A stretch of 64,000 bases of DNA from Photobacterium kagoshimensis (GCF_050337045.1 NZ_JAKJSO010000014.1:1-64000); one strand, 5' to 3'; positions 11,275 through 20,752 are shown, counted from the first letter of the stretch. Numbers and translations: made by a program. The notes: generated by a model from the sequence alone, not told the origin.

Positions 11275-11660
11275 TTACCACAACCTACTCTGGCTTAACC
11301 GTTTATTGGCTAATTTAGGCGCAATATTATGAGTGAAAATGAATACATATACAAACAGAGATAATGCTCAATACGCATATTTGTTGCGTATTTCCTGGAT
11401 AAGTTAGAACGAAATGTCTATTTTTTTGTACTTGATCCCATAAATCACAGTTTGTTATTAAATCAAAGAGTATCTTCATAAGGAAAAATGACCTTAATTT
11501 CATTGGAGATCATATTTAAACGGTTAAGTTATGCCTGTACTTTATCAAATGTGGTTTGACATCAAGTCAAAATAGCGTAAAGTACATCATCAAACGATGG
11601 TCATTAAAACGATGTTCGATTAATGATCGTAAAATAAAAACAGTTATAGGATTTTTACTT
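11275..11660. other. Divergent intergenic region
   Basis: About 385 bp of A/T-rich sequence between the GGDEF gene (minus) and the DUF333 lipoprotein (plus). Apart from the promoter listed separately I see no gene or strong structure. An in-frame upstream extension of the lipoprotein ORF to 11556 overlaps that promoter and is not believed. Confidence 0.6.
11556..11583 (+). promoter_or_regulatory. Sigma70-type promoter of the DUF333 lipoprotein
   Basis: TTGACA at 11556-11561 and TAAAGT at 11578-11583 with 16-bp spacing, about 75 nt before the start codon. The -35 lies inside an interrupted palindrome TTGAC-N5-GTCAA that could be an operator. Confidence 0.45.
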
Positions 11661-12428
11661 ATGAAAAAAACACTATTAGTCGTTTTATTGGCTACCGTTG
11701 GACTAACCGCGTGTTCAGAAGCTGAAAAGCCGCAAGAAACTATGCCCTCAATGGCAAATCCAGCCTCAGAGTTTTGTGTTGAGCAGGGTGGTGAAGTGGT
11801 GATTAAGGATGAAGATGGTGGTCAAGTTGGCTATTGTAAATTAAGTGACGGCCGTTTAATTGAAGAGTGGACTTTCATGAACGACAACAATGATGATAAA
11901 GCAGAACAACCAATTGGTATGGCTAACCCATCAGCGGTATTTTGTGAGGAGCAAGGTGGCACCTACATCAATAAAGACGGTGAAAATGGCCAAGTCGGTT
12001 TTTGTCAGTTAAGCGATGGTACTGAAGTGGAAGCATGGGAATATTTCCGTGCCAATAGTGAAGATAATCAAGCAGCTAGCACAGATGCATTGATTGGTAT
12101 GGCTAACCCTGCATCAGTGTTTTGTGAAGAGCAAGGTGGTGTGTCTGTTATTAAAGATGAAGCTGACGGTCAAGTGGGTTATTGCCAATTAGCAGATGGT
12201 ACCGAAGTTGAAGAGTGGGCTTACTACAATCAGCACCATGAAGATGCTGAACAACCAATGCTAGGCATGGCTGATCCATCAGCCGTATTCTGTGAAGAGC
12301 AAGGTGGTGAGTACCTTGTTGGTGAAAATGCCGATGGTCAATTTGGCCAATGTAAACTGGCTAACGGTACTGTTGTCGATTCGTGGGAATACTACCGCGC
12401 AGAGCATAAAGACGACACAGCTAAATAA
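11661..12428 (+). CDS. Lipoprotein with four DUF333 repeats
   Basis: 255 residues from ATG 11661, which has ATAGG about 10 nt upstream. Signal peptide ending in lipobox LTAC (Cys19) marks an exported lipoprotein. Then four tandem copies, about 50 residues each, of the DUF333 pattern MANPAS-x-FC-x3-GG ... GQ-x-GYC-x-LxDG-x-xEEW. Each repeat has two Cys. DUF333 proteins are often labelled putative hemolysins in databases; there is no haemolysin evidence here. Most DUF333 proteins carry one or two copies. Acidic linkers (Asp/Glu/Asn) separate the units. Exact role unknown. Confidence 0.88.
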   Translation: MKKTLLVVLLATVGLTACSEAEKPQETMPSMANPASEFCVEQGGEVVIKDEDGGQVGYCKLSDGRLIEEWTFMNDNNDDKAEQPIGMANPSAVFCEEQGGTYINKDGENGQVGFCQLSDGTEVEAWEYFRANSEDNQAASTDALIGMANPASVFCEEQGGVSVIKDEADGQVGYCQLADGTEVEEWAYYNQHHEDAEQPMLGMADPSAVFCEEQGGEYLVGENADGQFGQCKLANGTVVDSWEYYRAEHKDDTAK

Positions 12429-12493
12429 GGCCCTAAGTAGGCGTAAGCTTTTTGCTTAACGTTATAATTGTTAAGTGCCGCTGAATATAATTA

Positions 12494-12530
12494 AGTCGCA
12501 ACTTATGTTTATCGTAGGTTGCGGCTTTTT
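12494..12530 (+). terminator. Terminator of the DUF333 lipoprotein gene
   Basis: Stem AGTCGCAAC/GTTGCGGCT (one G-T pair) with a 15-nt loop followed by a run of T. Confidence 0.75.
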
Positions 12531-12559
12531 TGTTGAGTGAAATTTATTGGCTCTGAGAT

Positions 12560-12591
12560 GAAAAAGCCCAAACCTATGCTGGTTTGGGCTT
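12560..12591 (-). terminator. Terminator of the AsmA-family gene
   Basis: Perfect 11-bp stem AAGCCCAAACC/GGTTTGGGCTT at 12564-12574/12581-12591; in the minus direction the second arm is followed by a run of five T. Confidence 0.8.
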
Positions 12592-12661
12592 GATAGATAT
12601 GGCGTTAACAGTCTAGTGTCACTTCGCTCTGGCTTGAACCAAAGCGGTAGGCCTTAGTCGT

Positions 12662-15600
12662 TTACTTGTGTTGACCTTGCCAAATCAGTTCGCAGGTTTT
12701 ACTGCCGTCGCGCTCCAATGGTTTTTCAATCAGCCAGCGAATAGGTGAAATTACTGGGCTGGTGGTAAAACGCACCGAGGTTTCGAAAATGGCCGACAGT
12801 GGCACGTTTAAATCAAAGTCATCAAATTGACCATGCACCTCAATCGGGGTTTGTAAGCTAAAAATTTGTGCTTTTTTTGATTGCGGACGTAAGTAAAGAT
12901 CAAAACTGCGATCTTGATACGATGCATCAAATTTCCCATTGACTTGAATGCGCGTGGTATCAAGCAGCATATTGCGTTGTTTGATATTGCCGTCACGAAT
13001 ATCAACCCCTGCCGCGACACAGTTCAGCACTGAGTTATTTTCATCAGTAAAGCTCGGTAAAATTGCATCGGTTAGATTCACAGCCCACAGGTCAATCAGA
13101 TCGGCTTCAAATGCTTCAGGCCAAGCGGCAAAGCCGATAAAGCCATTGGCATTTCTCATTAAGGTATCGGGTGAATTGGCAAGGCTGGTTAGCGAAAATT
13201 GCGTACTAATTTTCCCCGACATATCTGTGTCGTTTTGGATGCGACGCGCTAGAACACCATAGTCGAAGTTGTCCACTTTACCTTGTAAGTCAATGTCGAA
13301 CATATCGCCACGCGCTTTGATTTTTGCATTAATAGCGATATCTCCCCCAGGCAATTTCACATGCAAGGGTTCCAGTACTAAATGCCCATTATTGAGGTTT
13401 AGGTGAAGTGAGCCCGCACCTAACCAGTCTTTACCTGAACGCACTTCATCTACAGCGACCGTGAGATCACCATTGAGCCAGTTTAGGCCTTCAGGACTGA
13501 TCACTGGGGATGGTTGGCTTTTAGCTTCTTGCGGCGCTTGGGGACTTGTTTCTGCTGACGCATGATTTTCGTCTAGCCATGCTTGCCAATGACCAACTTG
13601 GAAGTCATTTAATTGGATAAAAGGTGCAGTTAACGCAACACGTACATCTGGCTTACCATATTTCCCCTGCGGCTGAAGGTCGCCATGCCCAGTTAATTGG
13701 CTCTTATTGACTTTGATTAGTAGGTCGCGGAAGCGGTAGCCATTTTCATCTGAAGCTAACTGGGCTTTTAAGCTAATTGGTCCGTAGGGGGGCAGTGCCA
13801 CGCCAGTGAAGTGGTTGAGGCGATCAAGGTTAGGTATTTCAGCCTGCAGGTTAAGTGCTAATTTTTTGAAGTCTAGCGGCAGCGCCAATTCAGACTTAGC
13901 GTTAAAGTGCATATCACCTATGGATAAGGCCATAGAAGCGGGCAGTGTTTTACGACCATCGTTGGCTTGTTTTAGCGAAACTGAAGACAGCAAAAGCTTA
14001 ACGGGGCGTTTTGCCACCTCACCTTGTAAGGATAGGGTGGTGTCCGTTGCTGGCCCTGTTGCAAACTGTCCTTTTGCTAAGTACACATCTAAGGCTTTAC
14101 CTGTGTATATATCTGAAAGTAGTAATTGTCCGCCGGTTAGCTGGGCATTAATTTTTGCCATTTCCATTAACTCAAGCACAGTGCGGCCTGATAGACGGAT
14201 TGCTAATTTGGCTTGATCTAATGTCATACCAAGATCGTTAGTAATGCTGAGGTTCTGGGCTATTTGACCTATGTCTGGTTTATTAACGATAAGGTTGAGC
14301 TGAGAATTGATGGTAGCTGCATTGATGTTAAGTGAAATATCACCGTTATAACGACTGCCCGCGTAGCGCATTTTAAACGGCGACGAGGGCATGTTGCCGT
14401 TACGCATTTTCCCATTGAAGGCAATGTCTGATAGTTGCTGATCGGCCCATACAAGTGTATCGATAGCAATATCTACATCAGCATCAATAATAACGATATC
14501 ATCGCTAAGCAGTGGAATGGTGAGGTTTGCACCTTGCGTAGGAATGGTTTGTTCTACTTCAGGTAGCTCATTATCATTAATGAATTGGCCAAACTGCGTG
14601 AAATCCAATCGAGAAAATTGGCCGCTGATTGCTGCCCATTGGTTACCCGTCTCAGGTCGCCATTTGAGCGCAAGCTGGCCTTGGCTATTCATGAGGATCA
14701 GTTTATTCATCATTAACGCGATGAGCCCATCTTGGTAATCGAGTTTACCTTCAATAGCGATAGGGCCTGATACCTGAGTTTGTGTTCCTAACCATGGGCT
14801 TAATGCGCTTGCATCATTGCCTTGGATTGATAGCGAAAAGTGGCTACCTTCTTGCCAGTTAGTTTGTACTAACAAACCTTTAGCATGTGCTGTTAATACT
14901 GGGCTTTCAAAATCTAACTGAGTTGGCCAGTCACGGCGTTCAATAATATCAGCGAGCGTACCTGCCTGCGCAGTAATATGTGCAGGGATGCCCATCAATT
15001 CACCTTTAATCGATGATTTAAACGGTAGATGCATACCTGCGTTAAGGCGTGCTTTATCAATGCTAAAGGTTGCTGCTTTAGCCCAATTTACTTTAGCTTG
15101 ATCAATGGATAGTACTATTTCGCTGTTATCTAGCCATTCACTTAATTTCGTCCCTGACGTTTTAACCTGTAGTTTGGCATCATCAAGGTGACCTTTGGCC
15201 GCGTAAATTCCCGTTAACCAACGCGCCATTTCACCAAGTGGTGAATCGGTTGCTCCTAGCTGAATATCTACATTAGATGTCCATTCAGTCGCATCAATCG
15301 TGGCATTACCCCGGAAAGGCACTTGCGCAATGTCTGCTGTCATAGGCGCTGATAATTTACCAGCTTCCCCCTCAACGTTCAGCGATAGATTTTCAATACT
15401 TGTTCCTAAGCCTTTGATCTCACCGATTTGAATACCTAGCTTTGTTGTGGTTTCAATTAACCATTTATCAAGTGCTTGTTGCAGTGGTGATTTCTGTGGG
15501 GGAGCACTAGAGTATGCCATCATCATTTGTGGTTCAGGCTCTGGCTGTAACCAAGGGCGCAGATCAATCACAGGGATGTCTAGCTGACCATCAATGAAAT

Positions 15601-16618
15601 TATGCTTACCTAATTCAATGGCAAAGTGGCCATCAGCTGAAGTTACTGGGCTACGTAGCTTTACATCATTCACAAATAAGTGATTCACAGATGCAGAAAT
15701 ATTTGTGCTGACGGAAAGTGGAGCGACGTGTTTAACATCTAAACCCAGTAAGTCTTCAATAGGTTGAGTGTTTTGCCAATCCAGTTGAACACTCGCGGTT
15801 GATTCCCCCGATTGTGGCGGCTGTAGGTTCGCATCTATCGCGAGTTTTGCCCCAGCAAATGCGCCTTGAATCGAAACGTTACCGGTTTGCTGATTGATAA
15901 TGTCTTCTAAATCACCATCAAGAGACAAGTTGTACTCTTGCCCAAGTGCATAGCCTTGCGTTGTTAGATGCCATTGCTCGTCGCGCTGTTGTAAATCCAG
16001 CTTATTAAGCTGCCAATCAAAATAGCTGCCTTGTGGCTGGTCATCGTAAACGAGGTTGATGTTTTCTGCGGTGATGCGTTCGCCAATCTTAAGATGAAAA
16101 CTTAACGGATCCTTGTTAGTACTTACTTGTGCGCTATCACCTGGTGGAGTGGTATCGAATTGCCAGTTTGCCTTGCCTTCATAATCTTTAAAAAGAAGTA
16201 CACTGATATCGTTAAGTGCCAAATAGTCGATAGAGAGCGTATTTTGTAATAGTGGAAGTACGTTAATTTTGGCTGAGATATGCCCCGAGGTCAGCATAGG
16301 TTGCCAAGGCATACTCTCGATATTTGCGATTTCAACTTGATTGATCTTAATCTCAGGACTGAAGCCGATAAGTAACTCAATATCACCCGAAATATGCGTA
16401 TCGCGATGAAGGTTATCGGTAATCATTTGGGCTATACGATCACGGTAGGGGGTAAGATCGATTTTTATACCAACAGTGAGCGCAATAATAAGCGCGAGAA
16501 AGATTATGCTGAAGGTACCGACTAGCCAAGTACATAGGCGGCGAAACCATGATTTTTTTTCAGGTTTGCTACTGGTAGGCGTTGAGTTTTTATCGGGCGA
16601 ATGATTGGCTGAAGTCAT
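12662..16618 (-). CDS. AsmA family protein (very large, TamB/YhdP-like superfamily)
   Basis: 1318 residues. A polar Ser/Lys/Pro-rich start, one membrane helix (about 30-50), an AsmA N-terminal domain, then a very long beta-rich region of alternating Asp/Asn/Leu strands, and a C-terminal AsmA_2 type domain around GLNWLNGDLTVAVD to VDNFDYG. Family knowledge: AsmA-like proteins are inner-membrane-anchored periplasmic bridges that move phospholipids toward the outer membrane. The length suits a bridge. Monocistronic, with its own terminator. No internal frameshift seen. Not assigned to a specific member (AsmA, YhdP, YicH). Confidence 0.85.
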   Translation of the reverse strand: MTSANHSPDKNSTPTSSKPEKKSWFRRLCTWLVGTFSIIFLALIIALTVGIKIDLTPYRDRIAQMITDNLHRDTHISGDIELLIGFSPEIKINQVEIANIESMPWQPMLTSGHISAKINVLPLLQNTLSIDYLALNDISVLLFKDYEGKANWQFDTTPPGDSAQVSTNKDPLSFHLKIGERITAENINLVYDDQPQGSYFDWQLNKLDLQQRDEQWHLTTQGYALGQEYNLSLDGDLEDIINQQTGNVSIQGAFAGAKLAIDANLQPPQSGESTASVQLDWQNTQPIEDLLGLDVKHVAPLSVSTNISASVNHLFVNDVKLRSPVTSADGHFAIELGKHNFIDGQLDIPVIDLRPWLQPEPEPQMMMAYSSAPPQKSPLQQALDKWLIETTTKLGIQIGEIKGLGTSIENLSLNVEGEAGKLSAPMTADIAQVPFRGNATIDATEWTSNVDIQLGATDSPLGEMARWLTGIYAAKGHLDDAKLQVKTSGTKLSEWLDNSEIVLSIDQAKVNWAKAATFSIDKARLNAGMHLPFKSSIKGELMGIPAHITAQAGTLADIIERRDWPTQLDFESPVLTAHAKGLLVQTNWQEGSHFSLSIQGNDASALSPWLGTQTQVSGPIAIEGKLDYQDGLIALMMNKLILMNSQGQLALKWRPETGNQWAAISGQFSRLDFTQFGQFINDNELPEVEQTIPTQGANLTIPLLSDDIVIIDADVDIAIDTLVWADQQLSDIAFNGKMRNGNMPSSPFKMRYAGSRYNGDISLNINAATINSQLNLIVNKPDIGQIAQNLSITNDLGMTLDQAKLAIRLSGRTVLELMEMAKINAQLTGGQLLLSDIYTGKALDVYLAKGQFATGPATDTTLSLQGEVAKRPVKLLLSSVSLKQANDGRKTLPASMALSIGDMHFNAKSELALPLDFKKLALNLQAEIPNLDRLNHFTGVALPPYGPISLKAQLASDENGYRFRDLLIKVNKSQLTGHGDLQPQGKYGKPDVRVALTAPFIQLNDFQVGHWQAWLDENHASAETSPQAPQEAKSQPSPVISPEGLNWLNGDLTVAVDEVRSGKDWLGAGSLHLNLNNGHLVLEPLHVKLPGGDIAINAKIKARGDMFDIDLQGKVDNFDYGVLARRIQNDTDMSGKISTQFSLTSLANSPDTLMRNANGFIGFAAWPEAFEADLIDLWAVNLTDAILPSFTDENNSVLNCVAAGVDIRDGNIKQRNMLLDTTRIQVNGKFDASYQDRSFDLYLRPQSKKAQIFSLQTPIEVHGQFDDFDLNVPLSAIFETSVRFTTSPVISPIRWLIEKPLERDGSKTCELIWQGQHK

Positions 16619-16770
16619 GGCTAGGCTTGGCCTTTAAAGAGAATTATGTATGTTGTTTTATTGAGGTGAAAGATAACATGTTTACGGCAATTTCGGTAGG
16701 GGAGACCAAGGGTTATACAGGCTTACTTACACTTATTGAGAGGTGTTGAACAGTGCGAGTATGGTGAAAA

Positions 16771-16805
16771 TGCACCTACAACAACGTATTTGGAGTGTAG
16801 GTGCA
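16771..16805 (-). terminator. Terminator of the outer-membrane protein gene
   Basis: Perfect 10-bp stem TGCACCTACA/TGTAGGTGCA with a 15-nt loop; on the minus strand it is followed by ATTTTC. Weak T tract. Confidence 0.55.
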
Positions 16806-16815
16806 AATATGGCGC

Positions 16816-17616
16816 TTAGAAGCGGTAATCTAATACCAGCGAGAACTCGTTAAGTTCAAGTTTTAGATCGTTGTAGTTTTTTGAGAAGCTTTCGTAGCGC
16901 GCACCAATAACAAAATCGCTGGTGAAATTGTAACCTGCACCTAAGCCATATACGAATTCACCGTCAACACGTTTAGGTTCTGCATAAACACTAAACATAT
17001 CCATAGCATAAGCAATTCGAACAGCATAAGTGTTGAAAGTATCATTATCGCCGTTCGGCTGTTTTGTTTTAGGGTGGGTATAGGTGTAACTTGGGTAGAA
17101 GTTTAATTCACCTGAACCGACTTCAATCGTATTGAGCTTACCTGTTAACGTTAAGTCATAACCTTCAGACAAAAAAGGTGAGTCAGCTTGCAGCCAGTGG
17201 TAATTAAAGTTTGCGTATACTGTGCTTAAAATGTTGTGGTCAAAATCTTTTGCTGCTGCGAATCCTAAGCTGTAGGCATTACGATGGCCATTTTTGACAT
17301 TAATATCAGTATCAGGTTGATTGCCGATTTTTCCTGATAGGCGGTCTAAGTAGCTATAGCCAATCATCATAGCGGCCCTAACGCCATCGCGATTATAAAC
17401 CTCCGAGGTCACTCCCAGATTAAATACGGTAGTATTTCCGCTTATTTTTGCATCAGGAATCTTATCAACTTTTGCCTCTAATCGACCTGTTGCCATGTCG
17501 CCATATACAGACGTTGCTGTTTTGGTAGGGTCTGAGAAATTGTGGCTATCGGTTGCCATGGCTGATGTTGCAAATATTGCGCTAGCAATACAAAGAGTTG
17601 TTTTTGTTACTTTCAC
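16816..17616 (-). CDS. Outer-membrane beta-barrel protein
   Basis: 266 residues. Signal peptide of about 21 residues ending ATSAMA, then alternating strands rich in Tyr, Asn and Gly and a C-terminal strand ending LVLDYRF; the final Phe is the classic BAM recognition signal. Eight to ten strands would fit. A GAGYNFTSDFVIGARYE segment near the end resembles OmpA/OmpW-type small barrels. It diverges from the zinc ABC operon about 280 bp away, so it may share zinc regulation; that is inference. Substrate unknown. Confidence 0.75.
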   Translation of the reverse strand: MKVTKTTLCIASAIFATSAMATDSHNFSDPTKTATSVYGDMATGRLEAKVDKIPDAKISGNTTVFNLGVTSEVYNRDGVRAAMMIGYSYLDRLSGKIGNQPDTDINVKNGHRNAYSLGFAAAKDFDHNILSTVYANFNYHWLQADSPFLSEGYDLTLTGKLNTIEVGSGELNFYPSYTYTHPKTKQPNGDNDTFNTYAVRIAYAMDMFSVYAEPKRVDGEFVYGLGAGYNFTSDFVIGARYESFSKNYNDLKLELNEFSLVLDYRF

Positions 17617-17810
17617 GGTAGGAACCTTATGAGCATTTGGTTTGATAGTAAACTAAGTGTCGATACTATAGTGGTGTTGCTAGAATTTCAAATTGATTCA
17701 CCATCAAACCTAATATGTTAATTATAGGCTCACCCAAAGTAGAGTGGTTTTCTTTTCATTCGGGGTCTAAATGAGATCAATTCTAAACAACTAGCCAGAT
17801 CTTTATTTGT

Positions 17811-17830
17811 TATGTTATATTGTAACGATA
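17811..17830. promoter_or_regulatory. Zur-like operator upstream of the zinc ABC operon
   Basis: Interrupted dyad GTTA-N5-TAAC inside an A/T-rich stretch (TATGTTATATTGTAACGATA). Gammaproteobacterial Zur boxes have a GTTATa-n-tATAAC core, and the position about 70-85 bp before the small ORF that leads the operon suits a repressor site. Assigned by eye. Confidence 0.5.
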
Positions 17831-17895
17831 TTGTGCTTGAGGCTGTAAGTGCGTTTGTGATGCTTATAGTTAATAGCAGTGGAAAGTAGTGAGTC

Positions 17896-18057
17896 ATGAA
17901 ACAAAGTAAATTCCCTCCTAATGTCGATAGTGAGTGTAATGATATAACATTGCATCGCTTTGGTGTATCGCTATTATTAACCAGCGTACCTGTCCGCCTT
18001 ATTGCCGCTCTTGTTGCTATAGCTGCTTTGTGGCTTATGCTGTCATTTCTAATTTGA
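17896..18057 (+). CDS. Small membrane protein leading the zinc ABC operon
   Basis: 53-residue ORF (ATG 17896, stop TGA 18055-18057), with GGAAAG about 9 nt upstream. Polar N-terminal half (MKQSKFPPNVDSECND), then a 30-residue hydrophobic segment rich in Leu, Val and Ala ending the protein, so probably a single-pass membrane protein. Its stop is 13 nt before znuC and it lies behind the Zur-like site, so it is probably co-transcribed. I do not recognise a family. A leader or accessory role for the transporter is inference. Confidence 0.6.
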   Translation: MKQSKFPPNVDSECNDITLHRFGVSLLLTSVPVRLIAALVAIAALWLMLSFLI

Positions 18058-18070
18058 TGGGCTTAACTAG

Positions 18071-18808
18071 ATGATATCCATAAAAAATATATCAGTTCGT
18101 TACCGAGATGAACTGGCGCTATCTGATGTGTCGGCCACAATCGAAGAAGGGGAACTTCTGGCGATCGTGGGCCCAAATGGTGCAGGTAAGTCGACGTTAC
18201 TAAAAACCATCATGGATCAGATTAAGCCAAGTGAAGGTGTTATCTCACTTGGGCAGCATAGCCTAAAAGATGTGGCGTATTTACCGCAGAGCAGCCAAAT
18301 TGATAAGCAGTTTCCTATCACGGTACGTGAATTTGTGGCTGCAGGCGCATGGCGACGTTTAAGTTTTTGGCGAGCTTTTAATCGTCAAGAAAGTGCTCGA
18401 ATTTACCAAGCGCTAGAAACTGTTGGCTTGTTAGGGATGGAAGAACGTCAAATCAGTGAGCTATCTGGCGGGCAGTTTCAACGTATGCTATTTGCTCGCA
18501 TGTTAGTGCAAGACGCAGATATCTTGCTGCTCGATGAGCCTTTTAATGCGATTGACGCGCAAACTATTGAAGACTTAATGCAAGTGATCCGCAGTTGCCA
18601 GCAAGCAGGTAAAACGGTCATTGCTGTTATTCATGATCTTGGTTTAGTGCAACGATACTTTCCGCAAGTGATGCTAGTAGCAACCCAAATGATTGCTAAA
18701 GGCGAGGTACATATCGCCTTATCTCCAACCAATTTGATTGCTGCGGGATACCAACATTTAGCGCAATCTCCAATTGAACTATCTACGAATAAAAGCCAAG
18801 TCGCATGA
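18071..18808 (+). CDS. znuC: Zinc-type ABC transporter ATP-binding protein
   Basis: 245 residues. Walker A GPNGAGKST (about 34-42), Q-loop, signature LSGGQFQRM, Walker B ILLLDEPF and the H-loop His in VIHDLG are all intact. Energises import with the ZnuB-type permease; its stop overlaps the permease start (ATGA). The metal is judged zinc from the partner binding protein's His-rich loop and the Zur-like operator. Manganese/iron family relatives cannot be excluded. Confidence 0.88.
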   Translation: MISIKNISVRYRDELALSDVSATIEEGELLAIVGPNGAGKSTLLKTIMDQIKPSEGVISLGQHSLKDVAYLPQSSQIDKQFPITVREFVAAGAWRRLSFWRAFNRQESARIYQALETVGLLGMEERQISELSGGQFQRMLFARMLVQDADILLLDEPFNAIDAQTIEDLMQVIRSCQQAGKTVIAVIHDLGLVQRYFPQVMLVATQMIAKGEVHIALSPTNLIAAGYQHLAQSPIELSTNKSQVA

Positions 18809-19668
18809 GTCCTGATTTCTATACATTATTTATTGAGCCTTTTTCAGATTTTTCCTTTATGCAGCGAGCACTATGGGGCTGTGTTGTATTGAGCTTGAGT
18901 GCTACACCGATCGGGGTCTTTCTGACTCTACGCAGAATGAGCTTAACGGGTGATGCCATGGCACACGCGATTTTACCGGGGGCCGCGATTGGTTTTTTGA
19001 TTTCAGGCTTGTCGGTGTCTGCGATGACCATTGGTGGTGTTGTTGCTGGGTGTATTGTTGCGGTGTTAGCGGGCATTGTTGCACGGCATTCTCATGCCGA
19101 AGAAGACTCTAGTATGGCCGCGTTTTACTTGTTGTCATTAGCAACGGGCGTGCTGATTATTTCTTCCAAAGGGAGCAATGTTGATCTCTTGCATGTCCTT
19201 TTTGGTTCCACATTAGCACTAAACGATGAAGCCCTAATTTTACTGACTTCGATTGCAACCATTTCGATCTTGATGTTGGCCATTTTGTATCGCCCGATTG
19301 TGATGGAATGTGTTGATCCGGCCTTTTTCCGAACAGTCAGTAAATTAAGCTCTGTTGCGCATTACAGCTTTTTACTCTTGGTTGTGTTGAACCTAGTGGC
19401 TGGTTTCCATGCTTTAGGCACCTTAATGGCGGTGGGTTTAATGATTTTACCTGCCGCAATTGCACGTTTTTGGACGGCTCGTTTGGGCATCATGCTGGTT
19501 ATTGCCTTTGTTGCCTCTGTAGTGAGCTGTTACTTCGGTCTGTTTTTATCGTATCACGCAAGTTTGGCAACTAGCCCTGCGATTGTGTTGGTACTGGGTG
19601 GAATGTATATCGTGTCGTTATTGATAGGGCGACATGGCGGCTTATTGCTGAAGCAATTTGCAAATTAA
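18805..19668 (+). CDS. znuB: Zinc-type ABC transporter permease
   Basis: 287 residues with about eight membrane helices, the ABC-3 family architecture (ZnuB/MntB/TroC). The cytoplasmic coupling region RRMSLTGDAMAHAILPGAAIG near residue 40 is the family hallmark. ATGA overlap with znuC and 16 nt to znuA show a tight operon. Confidence 0.88.
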   Translation: MSPDFYTLFIEPFSDFSFMQRALWGCVVLSLSATPIGVFLTLRRMSLTGDAMAHAILPGAAIGFLISGLSVSAMTIGGVVAGCIVAVLAGIVARHSHAEEDSSMAAFYLLSLATGVLIISSKGSNVDLLHVLFGSTLALNDEALILLTSIATISILMLAILYRPIVMECVDPAFFRTVSKLSSVAHYSFLLLVVLNLVAGFHALGTLMAVGLMILPAAIARFWTARLGIMLVIAFVASVVSCYFGLFLSYHASLATSPAIVLVLGGMYIVSLLIGRHGGLLLKQFAN

Positions 19669-19684
19669 TCAAAAGGGGAAATAA

Positions 19685-20677
19685 ATGTCTAAAGCAACTT
19701 TCGCAGTTTCTATGATTGCGCTTGGGCTTGGTTGTAGTTCAGCAGTAATGGCCGATACAAAAGTTCCTGTTGTTACCAGTTTTTCGGTGTTGGGTGATCT
19801 TGTTCAGCAAGTGGGTGGCGATCATGTTGCTATTACCAACTTAGTAAAAGCAAATGGTGATGCACATGTATATAACCCAGCGCCTATGGACGCAAAGGCA
19901 ATTGCATCTGCACAATTAGTTGTGATGAATGGGCTTGAATTTGAAGGTTGGATGCCTCGCTTGTTAGAGTCATCGAACTTTAAGGGTAATAAAGTATTAG
20001 CGGCTGACGGTATCGATACAATTAAAGGCCATAGTTGCTCTTGTGGTGGACACGGCCATCATGATGACCATGACCATGACCATGACCATGACCATGACCA
20101 TGACCATGACCATGACCATGACCATGACCATGACCACGATCATGCGCATGGTGAATTTGACCCGCATTCATGGCACAGCATTAAGAACGTTAAAGTGTAT
20201 GTGAAAAATATCGAGCAAGGTCTAACGAAAGTTGATCCCAATAACGCTGAAGATTACCAGCGTAATGCAGCCAACTATATTCAACAGCTTGATAAGTTAG
20301 ATGTTGAGTTACATAAGAAAGTGGCATTAATTCCTGAAGATAAACGTAAGGTGATTACTCCGCATGCCGCATTTGCGTATATGGCGCGAGATTATAATAT
20401 TGATTTTCATGCGCCTCAGGGCACAAGCACAGAATCAGAAGCGAGCGCTGGTGATGTTGCTAAAATTATTAAACAAATTCGCAGTGAAGGTATTAAAGCC
20501 GTATTTGTTGAAAATATCTCTGATAACCGTCTGATTGAACAAATCAGCCGTGAAACTGATGCTAAGATCGGTGGTCAGTTATATTCAGATGCGCTTTCTG
20601 AGCCTACAGGTCCTGCGCCGACGTATTTGAAGATGATGGAATACAATATTGATACGATTGTAGACGCTCTGAAGTAA
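19685..20677 (+). CDS. znuA: Zinc-type ABC transporter periplasmic binding protein
   Basis: 330 residues. Signal peptide of about 23 residues, cluster-9 (A-1) substrate-binding protein. Metal ligands expected for the family: His in NGDAHVYNP, His in FDPHSWHS, His in TPHAAFAY and an Asp/Glu near the C terminus. Between lobes is a very long charged loop (about 114-156) with SCSCGGHGHHDDHDHD followed by His-Asp dipeptides, encoded by a perfect hexanucleotide repeat. Such His-rich loops are known in ZnuA and are thought to help acquire zinc. AAAGGGGA precedes the ATG. Confidence 0.92.
   Translation: MSKATFAVSMIALGLGCSSAVMADTKVPVVTSFSVLGDLVQQVGGDHVAITNLVKANGDAHVYNPAPMDAKAIASAQLVVMNGLEFEGWMPRLLESSNFKGNKVLAADGIDTIKGHSCSCGGHGHHDDHDHDHDHDHDHDHDHDHDHDHDHDHAHGEFDPHSWHSIKNVKVYVKNIEQGLTKVDPNNAEDYQRNAANYIQQLDKLDVELHKKVALIPEDKRKVITPHAAFAYMARDYNIDFHAPQGTSTESEASAGDVAKIIKQIRSEGIKAVFVENISDNRLIEQISRETDAKIGGQLYSDALSEPTGPAPTYLKMMEYNIDTIVDALK
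20064..20135. repeat. Hexanucleotide tandem repeat (ATGACC), 12 copies
   Basis: Seventy-two bases of ATGACC repeats encode His-Asp dipeptides in the ZnuA metal-binding loop. In-frame unit, so slippage would lengthen or shorten the loop. Confidence 0.95.
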
Positions 20678-20720
20678 GTATTAATGACGTAAATAGAGAG
20701 CTCTATTTTCTCGATAATTG

Positions 20721-20752
20721 AAAGCCAACCAAATCTGATGGTTGGCTTTTTT
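20721..20752 (+). terminator. Terminator of the zinc ABC operon
   Basis: Perfect 10-bp stem AAAGCCAACC/GGTTGGCTTT followed by a T run. Confidence 0.9.

Noticed and set aside
20064..20135. Possible CRISPR or phage repeat
   Set aside because: Contiguous 6-bp units inside znuA with no spacers; coding repeat.
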